DNA of 64,000 bases from Panagrolaimus kolymaensis (GCA_028622995.1 JAJQJQ010000018.1:2046001-2110000), one strand, 5' to 3'. Counted from the stretch's first letter, positions 11,501 to 24,926 are shown. The notes: generated by a model not told the origin, from the letters alone. Numbers and translations: made by a program.

Positions 11501-13022
11501 ATTTTTCTTGAAATTTTTTTTATTGTTTGAGAAAGTTTTTTCCGCTTCAATACCAAACAAATTACAGATGCGTGAAATTAAGTTTTTCAAGACATATGAG
11601 TCGAGACTTATTCCCATTTTTTTACTTTTTTTCCACCTTTTCCTTTTAATTTTTTCGTCCATTTTTATGCTAATTTATTTTTTCTCCATCGTTGATGACT
11701 TTTTTTTCTCGTTCGCTGCATTAACCTTTAACACAGCTGTTGTTATTTTCAATCTTTTGAATTTTTAATATCTTTCTTATTTCTTTTTATTTTTTATTTT
11801 TGTGTTGATGTCTTTCAAATCCTTTCTGAGAGGTGGTGATGTGTTTTCGGTTTATATTAAAAATGCTTTTTTCTCTTATCTGTCAATGCCAAATGCGTTA
11901 AATTAAAAATTCTAAGGGTTTCTTTTTATTTGCTGATTGTTTTTGTTGGACAGGTGAATTATTGCCAGCAGCAACAAAGTTGATGGATGCAAGAAAATTG
12001 GTTCGAGGCTAAATCATTTATAAAATCTAAATGACAATGGGTTTTGTGGTTTTAATTGTTTAAAAATAAAATGGAGGGATTTATCGCTAGTTAATGCTTA
12101 GTTTAATTTATTTAAAAAAAAATCAAAATTATTTATTTTCTTAAAGACTAACAAAAAAAAAAGCCAAGAAAAAAATTGTTTTTTATTTTTTATAAATCTT
12201 TCTTTTTTTCAATTATTTTCTATAAAGTTCCTTTCTTTTTTAAATACTTTTCACGTTAACTCTCAGTTTTCAATTTTTTTTTACTTTTCTTTGTTTGTCC
12301 AAAAAAAGAAAAAGTTACGACGGTGCTTTATATTTCTATTTCTTTTTATTTCTTCTTCTGCCGTTAGCGTTTCACATGCAAATGTTCTTCTTGCTCCCAC
12401 AACACTCAACTGAGCGTGGACCTTCTTCTCCTTGTTCGTTCGTTTTTATTTTTATTTTTTGGCATTATAGAAAAAAAGAAGCGCGACGGAGCTCGTCTTC
12501 GTCAACTTTTTTTAGGAGACAAATGTAAAAAAAAACTTTCTCGCCTCTTTTTTGGACTTTTAAAAATAGGGCGGCAAATTTGTCAATTGCCATACGTGTA
12601 GCATCAAATGAAATTTAACATTTTTTTAAATTTGTTTTTACATACATGTAACAAATATTTTTTTATCTTGCATCTTCAATAGTTATCAACAACTCCTTAT
12701 TTACTTTATTCTTCTTATTTTCTTTTTTTTTTAATATACTTCTTTCTCTCCAAAAAATTGTATTTCACACTTGAGTTTGCAAAAAGTTTCCCGCATTACA
12801 TTATTTGTAGTACTTCAGCCTCCCATTTTTTTTTCTTCCAACAACTTCGCGTTTTTCTTTTTTACTCGTTAATTGACATACTTTAGATTCAAAAGCAATT
12901 TGCTGCTTCTTTTTTTGGCTTTTTTTATTTTATTTTTTATAGGGATTCATTATTCGGTGGCCTCATTCTCTTAAATAACCCCTATTTGCGATGAAAACAA
13001 CGACGACGGCTTCATCAAAAAG
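8517..13022. other. Divergent intergenic region, copy 1
   Basis: 4.5 kb between the OTU gene (-) and the Caspr-like gene (+), repeated exactly at 20421-24926. I see no convincing coding exon; open frames here are short and rich in Phe/Leu from T runs. From about 9.0 kb on, the plus strand is T-run-rich, which fits the 5' region or a 5' UTR intron of the Caspr-like gene. A possible minus-strand donor (ATCG|GTATGT near 8703) could belong to a 5' UTR exon of the OTU gene. Simple repeats include TTCTTCTTCTT near 9740. Confidence 0.5.
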
Positions 13023-16000
13023 ATGATGAGACCTTTTATTTTAATTTTTTATACCATTGCTGCTTTTTGCTGCAATTTAATACGTAAGTTTTTTAAATGG
13101 AACACCAAAAAATTTAAAAGGTTTTGAAAACAACTTTTAAACTTAAAGGCAATGATAAATATATACATAGTAAAAATAAGCAAAAACATATGCTAAATGT
13201 TTCTTTTTTAAAAACACTTTTTTTTCATCGGCTTTATTCTGTCTATTTTCATTCTTGCTTGAAAATGGACATTGAAACTCTAATCCCATAGGGGCGGCTT
13301 TGCTTCTTGTCAATGTCAGAAGAAAAAAAAGATGGAAAAGGCGCTAACTAGTTTGTTGCCAAAAGCTAAGCTAAAATTGCGCAGTTATAAGACGGAAGAG
13401 AAGAGTGAAGAAAAAATTGTCAGAAACGATGGCATCGACCCCCTCTAGGATTAGTGACCATTAGTCCAAGCATGAGTAATTGGATTAGGAAAAGAATCAT
13501 GTGCGACAGCGAAGGGCTACTATATACATACAAATAAAGTTATCGGTCATGTTTCAAGAAAGCAATAGAAAAAAATAAGTATGAAAAATAAAAAAATAAA
13601 TGGTAGTTTTGTTAATAAAAAAAGAAGATGAGAGGGTTTTTGCATAAAAAAATAAGGCAATTAGCAATTGAGAGAGAGAGTTATTTACAAACGACACGCA
13701 ATCGGCATTTTAAACCACATTTAATTGAATGTCTCTTTGCAAAGGGTCATCCATTCATTCATGCTAAAAAGCTAACTAATTGATGGTCGTCGTCGTCGCT
13801 AAAATTGTCGACTTGCCATGTCATATTTTCTTTCATAAATGAAAAGCAACAACAATTTTTTTTATAGGAGGTCAAGAATGTTTTGAACAACAATATGCAA
13901 ATTATGAAGCCGATTTGGGAGCCGTTCATAAAATTCAGAGGATAGCTGTAGTGGCTCCTTTGGGAGCATACTATTTATATTCAAGAATATCTGATGATCA
14001 TGATGATCCCATTTATAAAGAAAATGGACAAAAACAAGTAATAACAAAAAAAAACAAACAAAAAATATTAAAAAAAAATGAAATACAAAAAATTGCAGGT
14101 TATTTATTCTTCAATTTCATCAAGCAATGTTGAATGGTTGCATTTGAATCTCTTAACTCGATCTCTTCGAATCATTCCAGTTTTTGATAAACCTATAGAT
14201 GAAGCTTCTCCTCTCATTTTAATAACTGCATGCAAATACTGTAATTATCTCCCATGCTTTTTTGAATTTTCTTACATCTTTCGAATTTTTAGCTTCTCGC
14301 CCACTTTATTTTGATGCTCAGCCATATACAGTAGATTCATTCAAAGCGGGTTTAGTTTCTATGTATGAAAATGAACTAATTGTAACCTTTCGAACTTTTG
14401 AAAACGGTGTATTTTTCTTTTCCGTAGCAGATCAAGGTGATATGTTAATTGCTCAAATTATTGGTGGAGTTATTGAAACCATTTTTGATTTTGGCTCCCT
14501 ATCTCGAACTTCATTAACAGCTGGAAGAGCTTTAAATGATGGAGAATGGCATGAAATGAAATGGTCACATCAATTTGATTCCGTTCAATTGTTTATTGAT
14601 GGAATTTTAATGAATCAAACTACTCCCAGCGGTCTTTATCGGAAACTTGATTTCAATTTTCAAATTGAAATTGGTGGAAGACCCGAAGATCAATATAGCG
14701 CCGATATTGAAACTTCCTATCATGGATGTCTTGCAAGAATGCAACTCAACAACATAGATCTCTTGGCTTTTGCTCCGCCGTCATATCGTGAATGTCAAAT
14801 GCCTCGCCCACAGCTACTTACAATTCAAAGCGGATCAGTGCAAATTCCATATTCATTTTTGCCTTTTGCATTTGAATTCCGTATTTTGCCTGTGGCATCT
14901 TCACTTCTTACTATTTTTGATGCAAATAACAGCAGCCTCGTGGAAATTTTAGTTGATGCTAATCAAACTTTAGCCCTTGAAACAGAAAACCAACAAATTA
15001 AACAACTTTCACTTCCAATGGTTCCAGTAACTGATGGAAATTGGCATGCAATGTCTGTTAAATTACGAGGCGGCAGATTGGATGTTGATGTGGATGGTTT
15101 AACTGTACTTTGGCTTGAAGGAAGTGTAGTAAGAAAAATTGGATTACGCATGGCTTTTTTCCGCCTCTCATCCACAGGTTGTTATCGCTCTGCTACAGTT
15201 GATCTCAAGTCAGCAACCGTGAGTGTAGGAAAAGCAATCAAAGGACGATGTATGTTTGTTGAAAAATGTTTACCCAATCCTTGTGAAAATGGTGGAACAT
15301 GTGCTCAAACAGGATTGGATGATTTTAAATGCATTTGTCAAGATTATTATGGGGGAAGATACTGTCATACATCTTTACTTCCACGTTCCTGTGAAGATCA
15401 TAGAGCCACAGAAAAAACTCGACCACGACATCATCCGTTAGTCAGGCATTTTTTGAAGAAATCAGCAACTTCTGATAAAGTCCAAAACATTACTATTGAT
15501 CTTGATGGTGGAGGCCCTTTAAAACCATTTAAAGTAAAATGCACAACTGCAATAAATGAAAAGGATTTAAAATTAATGGATGATTCAGACGATTGGACAA
15601 TTCTTGAGCATTTTTCTATGGATCCAGAAGGAAAGCATGTAAGAGATCAAGAAATAAATGTTAGCGGCGAAACTGAACCAGGAGCAGTTAGAAAAGAATT
15701 GAGCTATCTCATTGGCAATAATGAACTTGATCGATTTGTGGAAGGGTTTGAAAATTGCCGACAATATATGAAATTTGAATGCAAAGGTGGCACTAAATTA
15801 ATGACATACAACAACGAACGAAGACCATCAACTTGGTATGCAACAAGAAATGGTCAACATGGATTACAATGGGCTGATGCTCCACCATATTCTCGAATGT
15901 GTGCTTGCGCCATGAATGCTAGCTGTTTACAACATAGGTAAGTAAAGTAAACGCTTAGATCAAAAACTATTTCAAATTTTTAGTATGTGTAATTGTGATT

Positions 16001-17780
16001 CCGGTAGAGATGGTATTGATGAAGGATACAATACCCATTCGCAATTGCTACCAATCATGCAACTTTTTGTTGGTGGAACCGGTTATAAAACATCCGCAAG
16101 CGTTACGATTGGTCCTTTACAATGTGCAAGAAGATGTAAGTGATGAAACTTGAAACCCTTAAAAATGTCAGCGTCTTCGTTTTTAGATGTTTATGAGACC
16201 ATCACTTTTGTTGATCGAAATCAACACCTTGTGGGCTCGCAATCGTTTACAGAAAATGTATTTGATATTTATTTTCATGCTCGTTTTTCACATTCACAGA
16301 TGACAATTTGGACATGGGAATCAGCAAATAGTGAAAGATGGTTTCAAATATTTGTTCGAGGTGGTAAAATTGTTGGTCAAATAGTCAATGCAGGAAGAAC
16401 AAATGAAATAGTTAGCGATGCTATAGTCAATGATGATAAGTGGCATTCAATATATTGGGAAGTTGATCCTCATTCAATGAAACTTATTATTGATGGACAA
16501 GAAAAAATTTTAAGCTCATTTTACTTGTTACCTACAACTTATACATATATAATTGGTTCAAGAACCACGAGAGGTAATGCAGGGTTTGCTGGTCAAATAA
16601 AAGGGTTGTATATTTGCGGGAAGGAAATAGAAATAGGACAAATGGTTCGAAAGCAAAATCCACTTGGAATACAATTAGGTGCAACGGGTTATTGTCAAGT
16701 TAATAGATGTTCAAACAATGGAACTTGCGAAGAATTTTATGACACTTATAAATGCAATTGTTCGATGTCGCCTTTTGGTGGAGATAAATGTGAACAAGGT
16801 TAGTTCCAATTAATCTCTGCGGTAACTTTAAAAATGAACAACTTACAGAAATTGGAATGTGGGTTCCATTGGGATCAAAAATATACATACCATGGCAACA
16901 TCCACATCAAATGGCAACCTGTTATCGAATGAATGTTTACACAACGACCACAAATGTTTCGTTATTAAAAGCAAAAGCTCATTTTGCCGAATCATCTTAC
17001 AATATGTCGATTGATTCATTCGGCTTTTTAAATGTCCTCATTTATGACGGGTTTTTCTTTCATCACAATCAAACATATAAAAAGCAAATAATGAATGATG
17101 ATAAAACAAAAGATATTGAATTTTGTGCATCGCTAAATGAATTTAATCTTAAGATTAATGGAGAAAAAGCATTTCATATTGAAGGAAATTTCTCATTTTT
17201 CTCCAGTCTAAATTCATGGGATTTTATTGATAAAAGTATGTCACAGATAAATATTTTTTAAATTCAAACTAAAATTGCAGATTTCACGGGTTGCATTTCT
17301 CGACTTCAAGTTGGTTCCACTTTTCCTTTAAAACATCCCAAAGATTCAAGATTACGATATAAAGGAAAAATAAAGTTTGGAAGCTGCCCTTATGATCATT
17401 TGTTTGTTTTATAATTTTCTTTCTTTTTTCAAAGAGAAATTTTTCAGGCAATATGATCAACCTCAAGAAGTTGATGAAACTTCAAGTGATATTCAAATTT
17501 CATCAATCGTTAAAAACCAACAAAATCTTCTTTTTATTACACGTAATAAAATTTTTTCTAAAAGACTTCTTATTTAAAATTTATTTTATTTTTTTCAGCG
17601 ATAATAGGTGTATTAACAGCAATATTTCTTGCCTTTGCATTATGCATATTTGTTTGCTATTTACGTAGTCGGCCAGATGGTGTATATAAAACTAATGAAA
17701 ATGTCATAGCTTATTGTAGTCCAAGCAAATCTGCTGAACCTCTCGTTGAACCAACCTTTTCCAAAGAGTATTTCTGTTAA
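13023..17780 (+). CDS. Neurexin IV/Caspr-like adhesion receptor, copy 1
   Basis: Ten exons: 13023-13083, 13868-14037, 14099-14240, 14293-15937, 15984-16135, 16187-16798, 16849-17235, 17281-17401, 17448-17542 and 17599-17780. They give 1188 residues with every phase consistent. Order: signal peptide (1-20), discoidin-like domain (about 22-125), two laminin-G domains (about 130-445), EGF (CLPNPCENGGTC, about 450-485), fibrinogen-like region (about 500-690), laminin-G, EGF (CSNNGTC, about 895-928), and laminin-G. A single TM follows (about 1130-1153, GVLTAIFLAFALCIFVCYL), then a 35-residue tail with a band-4.1-type VYKTNE motif and a C-terminal EYFC. This is the neurexin IV/contactin-associated layout, and in nematodes the ITX-1/NLR-1 type. 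It should act in cell adhesion and junction organisation at the plasma membrane. The exon-8 donor (GTTTGT) is weak but phase-supported. It converges on the TRPV 3' end. Confidence 0.85.
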
Positions 17781-17923
17781 ATAAAATTAAAACATGCCAC
17801 ATTTCTTTCATTTTAAATTATTTTATTGTTTTTAATTTAGTGAAATTAGAGTTTATTTTGTACATAAAATTTATTTTTATTTTAAAAACTTTAAATATTA
17901 ACAAACAATTAATAAAAAAATAA

Positions 17924-18817
17924 TTAAAACTTGGAATTCGTAGAAGAAGCGGATCCAGCATTTCCAGCATTTTCTCTTTTTCGAAATAAATCACTCCGAA
18001 TTCTTGGACTCACAGAACGTGGAGGAGGAGTGAAATCATTTAAACGGAATAAATGTTGATTAGTTGCATCACTTTCAGTTAAAATAAATCCATTAGCTGT
18101 AGATGGTTTTAATGGAGATTCAACCACAGGTGACATAGCCACTGGGCTATTAGTGTATGAGCCATTGGTTGCAGCAGCAACATGGGCTTTAGTATAAGTT
18201 CCTGGGGGACTTGCCGAATATCGAGCACGATTTCCATTTGGAGCTGAAATAGGCGCAACTGCTTCATTACCAAATTTAGGAAGGTTTGGCACTTCCACTG
18301 AAGCAAATTGATCAACGCCTCGAACTTTTTTCTTTGGAACAGAAAGGAATCCAGATTGTGATTTTTGTAATCCAAATGGAACTTTGGCTGATACTGAAAC
18401 AATGGATCCTCGTGCATCTGTTCTTCCATGAGAGGTCCCACCATCTGCAACAAAAGAGTTTGTAAATGTATCGGGAATTGCATTAGGATGCTCAGAAGGA
18501 AGCAAACTAATTTGATGAAGATTATTACTTCGAGGTGAGGTGGAAACTTTTTTGGCTGCTTCCATAAGGACTAATGCACTTTCCAATTTTTGTTCAAGAT
18601 TATCCAATCCATCATGATGCCGCTAAAAATTAATTTTATTTTTATTTTAATAGTATTTCTTAAAAAAGAATATTCTAAAAAAACTAACATTATTTGCTGC
18701 AGTGTTAAGTCGATGACTGTGCCCTCCTTCAGAGGCGTTGCCTTCAAGTACAGCAGCTGTAGGTGATCTTTGATTCTTTAATGTAACAACATCATCATAT
18801 AATTTTTCATGACTATG
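17924..18817 (-). pseudogene. TRPV channel 3' fragment left by the duplication
   Basis: This holds the complete last exon (17924-18622, encoding the cytoplasmic tail ending in SSTNSKF) and the 3' 129 bases of the penultimate exon (18689-18817) of the TRPV gene found intact at 29828-33668. All ankyrin, transmembrane, pore and TRP-box exons are missing, so no channel can be made. Upstream on the same strand, directly across the blunt junction at 18817/18818, lies the 5' part of an OTU gene. A transcript from that OTU promoter would thus use this fragment as its 3' UTR and poly(A) region. The sequence equals the intact copy at +11,904 where I compared it, so decay has not begun. Confidence 0.9.
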
Positions 18818-20420
18818 CATCTTCATTTTTATCCTTATTTTTCTTTGAATAAGTGGCCCAAAAATGCTTTCGGAAAGTCTTAGCATTTTGAGATAGCGAA
18901 TCATCATTTTCAATAAATTCTTTCGTTAATTTTATAGAATATTTCTTGCCATTTTCAACTATTTCAATAATCTTTTCATCTACCATGATAAAATCATTGA
19001 ATTTAAACATTTCATTTTTAGTAAGTTTGGATGATTTTGTTTCGCAAAAGCGTTCAGCTATGTTTGATGCTAGTTTTTGTAAACTATTTGTTTCTTTCAA
19101 GGCTTTAAATAGAGCATGATCTTTGCTGATTTTTAATTTATAACGTTTCACAGGATTTTTGAGTTTTAGAGTATCAAAGAATTTATCTTTTTCTGCACCA
19201 TTTTCATTCAAATCAATGACAGTTAAACCTTTTTCTTTAATACCATTGTCATCCATAGGAACATTGGTACACAAACAAAAATTATCGATTACATATTCTT
19301 TATATTCATCACTTTTTTTAATTTTTTTATAGGATAAATAATATTTACTTAAGCTGAAGATGTTGTCTGCACTGGCCAAAGCAGAATAATAAATTTTTTC
19401 AACAGCATAAGAATGTTTGGCTTGTAAGAAACGAATATGGGGTTTTCCATCTGATTTCTTCTCATTTTTGCCATTTTTATCAGCGTCAATAAAAACCAAA
19501 TCATCGAACTTTTCACAGGTTTCAACTTCAGTGCCCAAGCAAAAATTTTCATGATATTCCAAGCCACGTTTTAGAAAAAGTGTCAATAATTTAAGTTGAT
19601 AAGAATTACCATGTAAAGTTGATCTCAAGCCACCAGTTCGATGCGAAGTATGATTTCTTTTTAATAATGTGCCTTGCTTCTTTCTTTTTGATATTGGAAT
19701 ACGTGAGATAGCATTTAATTTATTTGCTTTCTTTTCAACTTTGAGTACCTCTTCATCCGTGGCTGCTTTTTTCCCAAAATAATAGTTTTCTGCTATTCCA
19801 AAATTAAAATGGTTTCGATCTTCCAATATGTTTTCTGTTGCAACATGGAACAATACTAATGATTCCTCTCCATTTTCAAATACTTGAGGAGAAGAGCTTT
19901 GCACTTTGATTGTACATTGAAGTAGCTCACTAATAGCTTTGATTTCAGGTAAACCGCCCCATGTCTCTATTTTTTTCATATTTTCAGAATAATCATCGAA
20001 ATTTGAAATTTTTTCTGTATTATTAAAACTTTCTTGTTCATTCACAATATCTTCCTCAAAAAGTTCACGGTGGTTGTTCATATGTTCAACAACTTTGAGA
20101 CGAAATGCAATAATTGATTTTATCAATATTTTATGGTCGTATGGCAAGCCTCGAGATATATTTTGAATGACGTTGACCCAAGTTTCAAGTTCAAAAATAA
20201 CGTTAAATAAGGTTATTAATCTTTCTTTAAATTGTTCTTCATTATTTACCATTGGTATCAAATATGCAAATGCAGCAGCCCAAAAAAGACAGCTTCCATC
20301 AGTTGGCACATCACTTTGAATATATCCGTTGAGGCCACCATCATTAATTTTTCCATTTTCATCAGGATTTTCGATCTTTTTAATAGGTGAAAAATGCGCG
20401 GTGATTTTTGTCTGCACCAT
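18813..20420 (-). CDS. Truncated OTU / PD-(D/E)XK protein created by the duplication
   Basis: 535 codons. The first 534 are identical to the intact gene at 5442-8516. The breakpoint then falls after the first base of codon 535, and the frame continues one codon into TRPV sequence before a TAG (18813-18815). The product keeps the OTU catalytic motifs (D41, C44, WGG, H204) and the PD-(D/E)XK-like motifs (E298, D306/D307, QAK 333-335). It loses residues 535-1024: the helical NTPase-like region and the Lys-rich tail. The promoter region is duplicated unchanged, so it may be expressed. Whether it is a functional short form, a dominant variant or a dead by-product cannot be told from sequence. Confidence 0.75.
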   Translation of the reverse strand: MVQTKITAHFSPIKKIENPDENGKINDGGLNGYIQSDVPTDGSCLFWAAAFAYLIPMVNNEEQFKERLITLFNVIFELETWVNVIQNISRGLPYDHKILIKSIIAFRLKVVEHMNNHRELFEEDIVNEQESFNNTEKISNFDDYSENMKKIETWGGLPEIKAISELLQCTIKVQSSSPQVFENGEESLVLFHVATENILEDRNHFNFGIAENYYFGKKAATDEEVLKVEKKANKLNAISRIPISKRKKQGTLLKRNHTSHRTGGLRSTLHGNSYQLKLLTLFLKRGLEYHENFCLGTEVETCEKFDDLVFIDADKNGKNEKKSDGKPHIRFLQAKHSYAVEKIYYSALASADNIFSLSKYYLSYKKIKKSDEYKEYVIDNFCLCTNVPMDDNGIKEKGLTVIDLNENGAEKDKFFDTLKLKNPVKRYKLKISKDHALFKALKETNSLQKLASNIAERFCETKSSKLTKNEMFKFNDFIMVDEKIIEIVENGKKYSIKLTKEFIENDDSLSQNAKTFRKHFWATYSKKNKDKNEDA

Positions 20421-23400
20421 TGTATCCCTTCAAACTTTCTTTATTATTTACCTATGTATTAGTATTTATAATTTTACCTTTCGCAAAAGTTTTTTTTAAC
20501 AAAAAGACATAGAAATAAATAATTTTTGAAATATTAAGATTATAACAATAAATCACAATAATAATATTTAACAATTTCAACACATTTTGTTGTAATAATA
20601 CATACCGATAGCAGCCTTTGTGGTGGCTTTGTAATAACAAAAGCTTAACAAAGCTTTTTGAAATGCTTCTCTAGCGGCAAAACTTGGAAATCTTCATTTG
20701 TCTATTGTCATAAAATGCCAGTGAACTATATTTTTTATATATTTAAATCAAAAATTTTTTAGAACTTCCACTTCCTTGATCTTTTTGTACATAAATATTA
20801 GTTTACTTATGTTTAAATAAACTAATTCTTACACAAAAAAGATTCCCCAAAAAAAAAACAATTCAAATTTAAAGAAGCAATACAATATTCATAAATACGA
20901 ATCTTCCTTTTGGTTAATTAAAATAGAATTAAAAAAATTTCCTTTATTTTCTCTATATTTTTTTAAACTTTATGGTGAATTTTCAAACCCTTGGTTTATT
21001 TAGGATAAAAAAAGATTTATTTAATAAGATGTTAATGAGTTTTTAGGAAAAAGCTTCTTAGCAATGAAAAAAAATCATAAAAATTATTTTGTCTTCTCTT
21101 TTGCTTTCATATTTTTAAGGTCATTTAATAGTTCCGGAAAACTTGGCACAATTTTCAGACAAAACAAAGATGTTTTAATTTGTTTCTTTGCGCTCCAAAA
21201 AAAGAGTTTGCTTTTATTTACAGCTTCCATTGCTTTTTAAAGAAAGCAAGCTAAATTTCATCTGTCACACATCACATCAAGTTCCGCTTCTTTTTACACC
21301 ACATTTGTTTATTGAATGTATTTATTGTATGCAAATGCCACCCTCTCTTCATGTATGTTAAACATTTTTAGTTTAGGCTAATTTTTCATTTTGTTGGTTT
21401 CTTTTCTTTTTATCATCGATACACAGAGAAAAGAGAAAGGGAGAAAATTAATAAAGAGAATACCCGCCGAAGAAAAAAAACCTTTGCATAAATATATATA
21501 TGCCGACGACGACATTCGGTATTGAATTTAATTTATATATTTATTTTTTTCTTGTTTTTCTTGTTCTTATGTTTCAATGTGTAAAAGGAAGATAGATGGA
21601 AGGAGGACTTTATTTGTTATGTACTTAGCTGTACATCGACATCTTCTTCTTCTTGGTAGTTGGCTTCGATCGTTTAATTTTTTTTTTGGTAGAACAATAT
21701 GCTTTAACGGCTTTCTATGTATTTGTTAATGGGAGAACAAGAAAAAGGATAATGACTTTTGAAGAATGAAAAAAAAATCACATCATTGTTTGAGAGTGAG
21801 AAAAAATGGGTGTGTAAACGGTATATGTTTGAAGTGCCTATCCATTAACAAAAGAAGAAGAGCTTTGACGCATTTTTTTTAATTGTTATTTGCGTGTGCA
21901 GCGACACCTCATGCTGGGTTTCGGAAATTGAAAAGAAGATCGGTTGCAGAAATTTTATCTTCCTTTTTTTTAATTGAACCGATTTTTGTAAACCTTTGAT
22001 TTTCTTTTTTTGCTATAAAATAATTTACTTTAATAAAAAGGTTCAAGTGCGTCAAAAAATTAATCCCCACTTTAAACAATTTTCGCATTTTACATTCCCA
22101 CTTATGTATTATTTCTTTTTATTATTATTGCCATTGTTCTTTTTTTCTGTTTTTTTTTTGCTTTGTTTTTTTTACTTTAGTGTTTTTTATAATGCAAAGA
22201 CAAAAGAAAGTAAAAAATCATTGGTTGGTTGACAAGTCTAGTGGAAAAGATGCTTGCCTGCCTACTTTAAGCTTAGCTCATCGTTTATGCAATGTTTCGC
22301 GCAATTTCTTCCTTTTCCCATTTCCAGATGTTCAAAACCCGACACTTTTTTTTAAAGCGACTATGAGCAATGACTGTTTTATTTTTAATTCATGCATTTT
22401 TGACGGCAAAAAAAAGGAGGGAAATGAGCGAACACTCCTCTTGCGCATCACCGATTCTCTTACTTACCTACCTAGGACCCTTTATTTTTATTTTTATGCC
22501 TTTCGAAAATATTTATGTGTATGTATGTGTATATATTATTTATTTCCGGTTGCTTTTCTTTCTTTCTTTGTATATGTGTTTGAAAACTAATAGAAACCTC
22601 AAACAAGCACATTTTTACTATAAATTTTTAATGTTATTTCAAAAATATTTTTAGTGAAATTAAGTTATTTTTCAATGAGAATTAATAATCATTTTTGAAT
22701 TGAAAGATGACACTAGAAAAGGCGCCAGGAGAGTCAGTTGCGTGTTTCGGCGGCATTTTTTCCTGGATAAGATGCGCAGCGGGTTACTTTTTTTTTTCTG
22801 CTTCTCGATTCCTTGACAGAAGATAAATGGAAATTCAATAAGCGAGATAAAAATTCAAAAATGAAGCCACGAGAGGGAGTAGTTGAGCCACAACAAAACG
22901 GATTTCCGGTTCACGCCTTTATGTTTTTTCATTGTCGGCATTTTTTGTTGTTGCAAAATGCTCTTTTAGAACCAAGTAAAAGACACATTACAGCAATTTT
23001 TTTCCTTGTTCTTTTTCATTTTTTTTCTTTTGACATTAATGATGAATAAAAAAAAGTATTTTGGAAGAAAAAGAAGAAAAAAAGAAAATTAAACCGCCTG
23101 TTGCTTGCTTTTTCTTGTTCGTGCCGATCGGTGTTGTCCTTCGAGTGGAAGCGCGAGTTCTCATTTTTTTCTTTCTTTCTTCGGCACAATAGAGATAATC
23201 CATAAGGGCGAAACTAAAACTACCAATTTTTTTATTTGTCGCACCCAACAAATGAATGTTCATTCGTGTTTTTGTTGTAACTTTTTTTTTCTGTGTTTCT
23301 TGAATGATACCATTATTTGGAAGAATGGTTTTAGGTCATTCAATTTTGGGTTTTAAAACTTTTTTGCATTTTTTTTCTTGGAAAAGTCTTTGTTGCCAGA

Positions 23401-24926
23401 ATTTATTTTTCTTGAAATTTTTTTTATTGTTTGAGAAAGTTTTTTCCGCTTCAATACCAAACAAATTACAGATGCGTGAAATTAAGTTTTTCAAGACATA
23501 TGAGTCGAGACTTATTCCCATTTTTTTACTTTTTTTCCACCTTTTCCTTTTAATTTTTTCGTCCATTTTTATGCTAATTTATTTTTTCTCCATCGTTGAT
23601 GACTTTTTTTTCTCGTTCGCTGCATTAACCTTTAACACAGCTGTTGTTATTTTCAATCTTTTGAATTTTTAATATCTTTCTTATTTCTTTTTATTTTTTA
23701 TTTTTGTGTTGATGTCTTTCAAATCCTTTCTGAGAGGTGGTGATGTGTTTTCGGTTTATATTAAAAATGCTTTTTTCTCTTATCTGTCAATGCCAAATGC
23801 GTTAAATTAAAAATTCTAAGGGTTTCTTTTTATTTGCTGATTGTTTTTGTTGGACAGGTGAATTATTGCCAGCAGCAACAAAGTTGATGGATGCAAGAAA
23901 ATTGGTTCGAGGCTAAATCATTTATAAAATCTAAATGACAATGGGTTTTGTGGTTTTAATTGTTTAAAAATAAAATGGAGGGATTTATCGCTAGTTAATG
24001 CTTAGTTTAATTTATTTAAAAAAAAATCAAAATTATTTATTTTCTTAAAGACTAACAAAAAAAAAAGCCAAGAAAAAAATTGTTTTTTATTTTTTATAAA
24101 TCTTTCTTTTTTTCAATTATTTTCTATAAAGTTCCTTTCTTTTTTAAATACTTTTCACGTTAACTCTCAGTTTTCAATTTTTTTTTACTTTTCTTTGTTT
24201 GTCCAAAAAAAGAAAAAGTTACGACGGTGCTTTATATTTCTATTTCTTTTTATTTCTTCTTCTGCCGTTAGCGTTTCACATGCAAATGTTCTTCTTGCTC
24301 CCACAACACTCAACTGAGCGTGGACCTTCTTCTCCTTGTTCGTTCGTTTTTATTTTTATTTTTTGGCATTATAGAAAAAAAGAAGCGCGACGGAGCTCGT
24401 CTTCGTCAACTTTTTTTAGGAGACAAATGTAAAAAAAAACTTTCTCGCCTCTTTTTTGGACTTTTAAAAATAGGGCGGCAAATTTGTCAATTGCCATACG
24501 TGTAGCATCAAATGAAATTTAACATTTTTTTAAATTTGTTTTTACATACATGTAACAAATATTTTTTTATCTTGCATCTTCAATAGTTATCAACAACTCC
24601 TTATTTACTTTATTCTTCTTATTTTCTTTTTTTTTTAATATACTTCTTTCTCTCCAAAAAATTGTATTTCACACTTGAGTTTGCAAAAAGTTTCCCGCAT
24701 TACATTATTTGTAGTACTTCAGCCTCCCATTTTTTTTTCTTCCAACAACTTCGCGTTTTTCTTTTTTACTCGTTAATTGACATACTTTAGATTCAAAAGC
24801 AATTTGCTGCTTCTTTTTTTGGCTTTTTTTATTTTATTTTTTATAGGGATTCATTATTCGGTGGCCTCATTCTCTTAAATAACCCCTATTTGCGATGAAA
24901 ACAACGACGACGGCTTCATCAAAAAG
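20421..24926. other. Divergent intergenic region, copy 2
   Basis: Exact repeat of 8517-13022 at offset 11,904. It lies between the truncated OTU frame (-) and the second Caspr-like gene (+). No coding exon is recognised; from about 20.9 kb the plus strand is T-run-rich. It brings the complete upstream region, so both Caspr-like copies should share regulatory DNA. Confidence 0.5.

Larger units (their letters stand above)
6914..18817. repeat. Tandem duplication unit 1 (11,904 bases)
   Basis: First unit of a direct tandem duplication with an offset of exactly 11,904 bases. It begins inside codon 535 of the intact OTU gene and ends inside the penultimate TRPV exon. It holds the 5' half of the OTU gene, 4.5 kb of intergenic DNA, a full Caspr-like gene and the 3' end of a TRPV gene. 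Base 6913 (t) differs from 18817 (g), and 18818 (c) differs from 30722 (t), so the breakpoints are resolved to the base and show no microhomology. Confidence 0.93.

Noticed and set aside
10092..12601. Plus-strand open frames between the OTU and Caspr-like genes (and their copies at 21996-24505)
   Set aside because: Phe/Leu-rich products of T-run DNA with no domains. Their repetition only reflects the 11.9 kb duplication.
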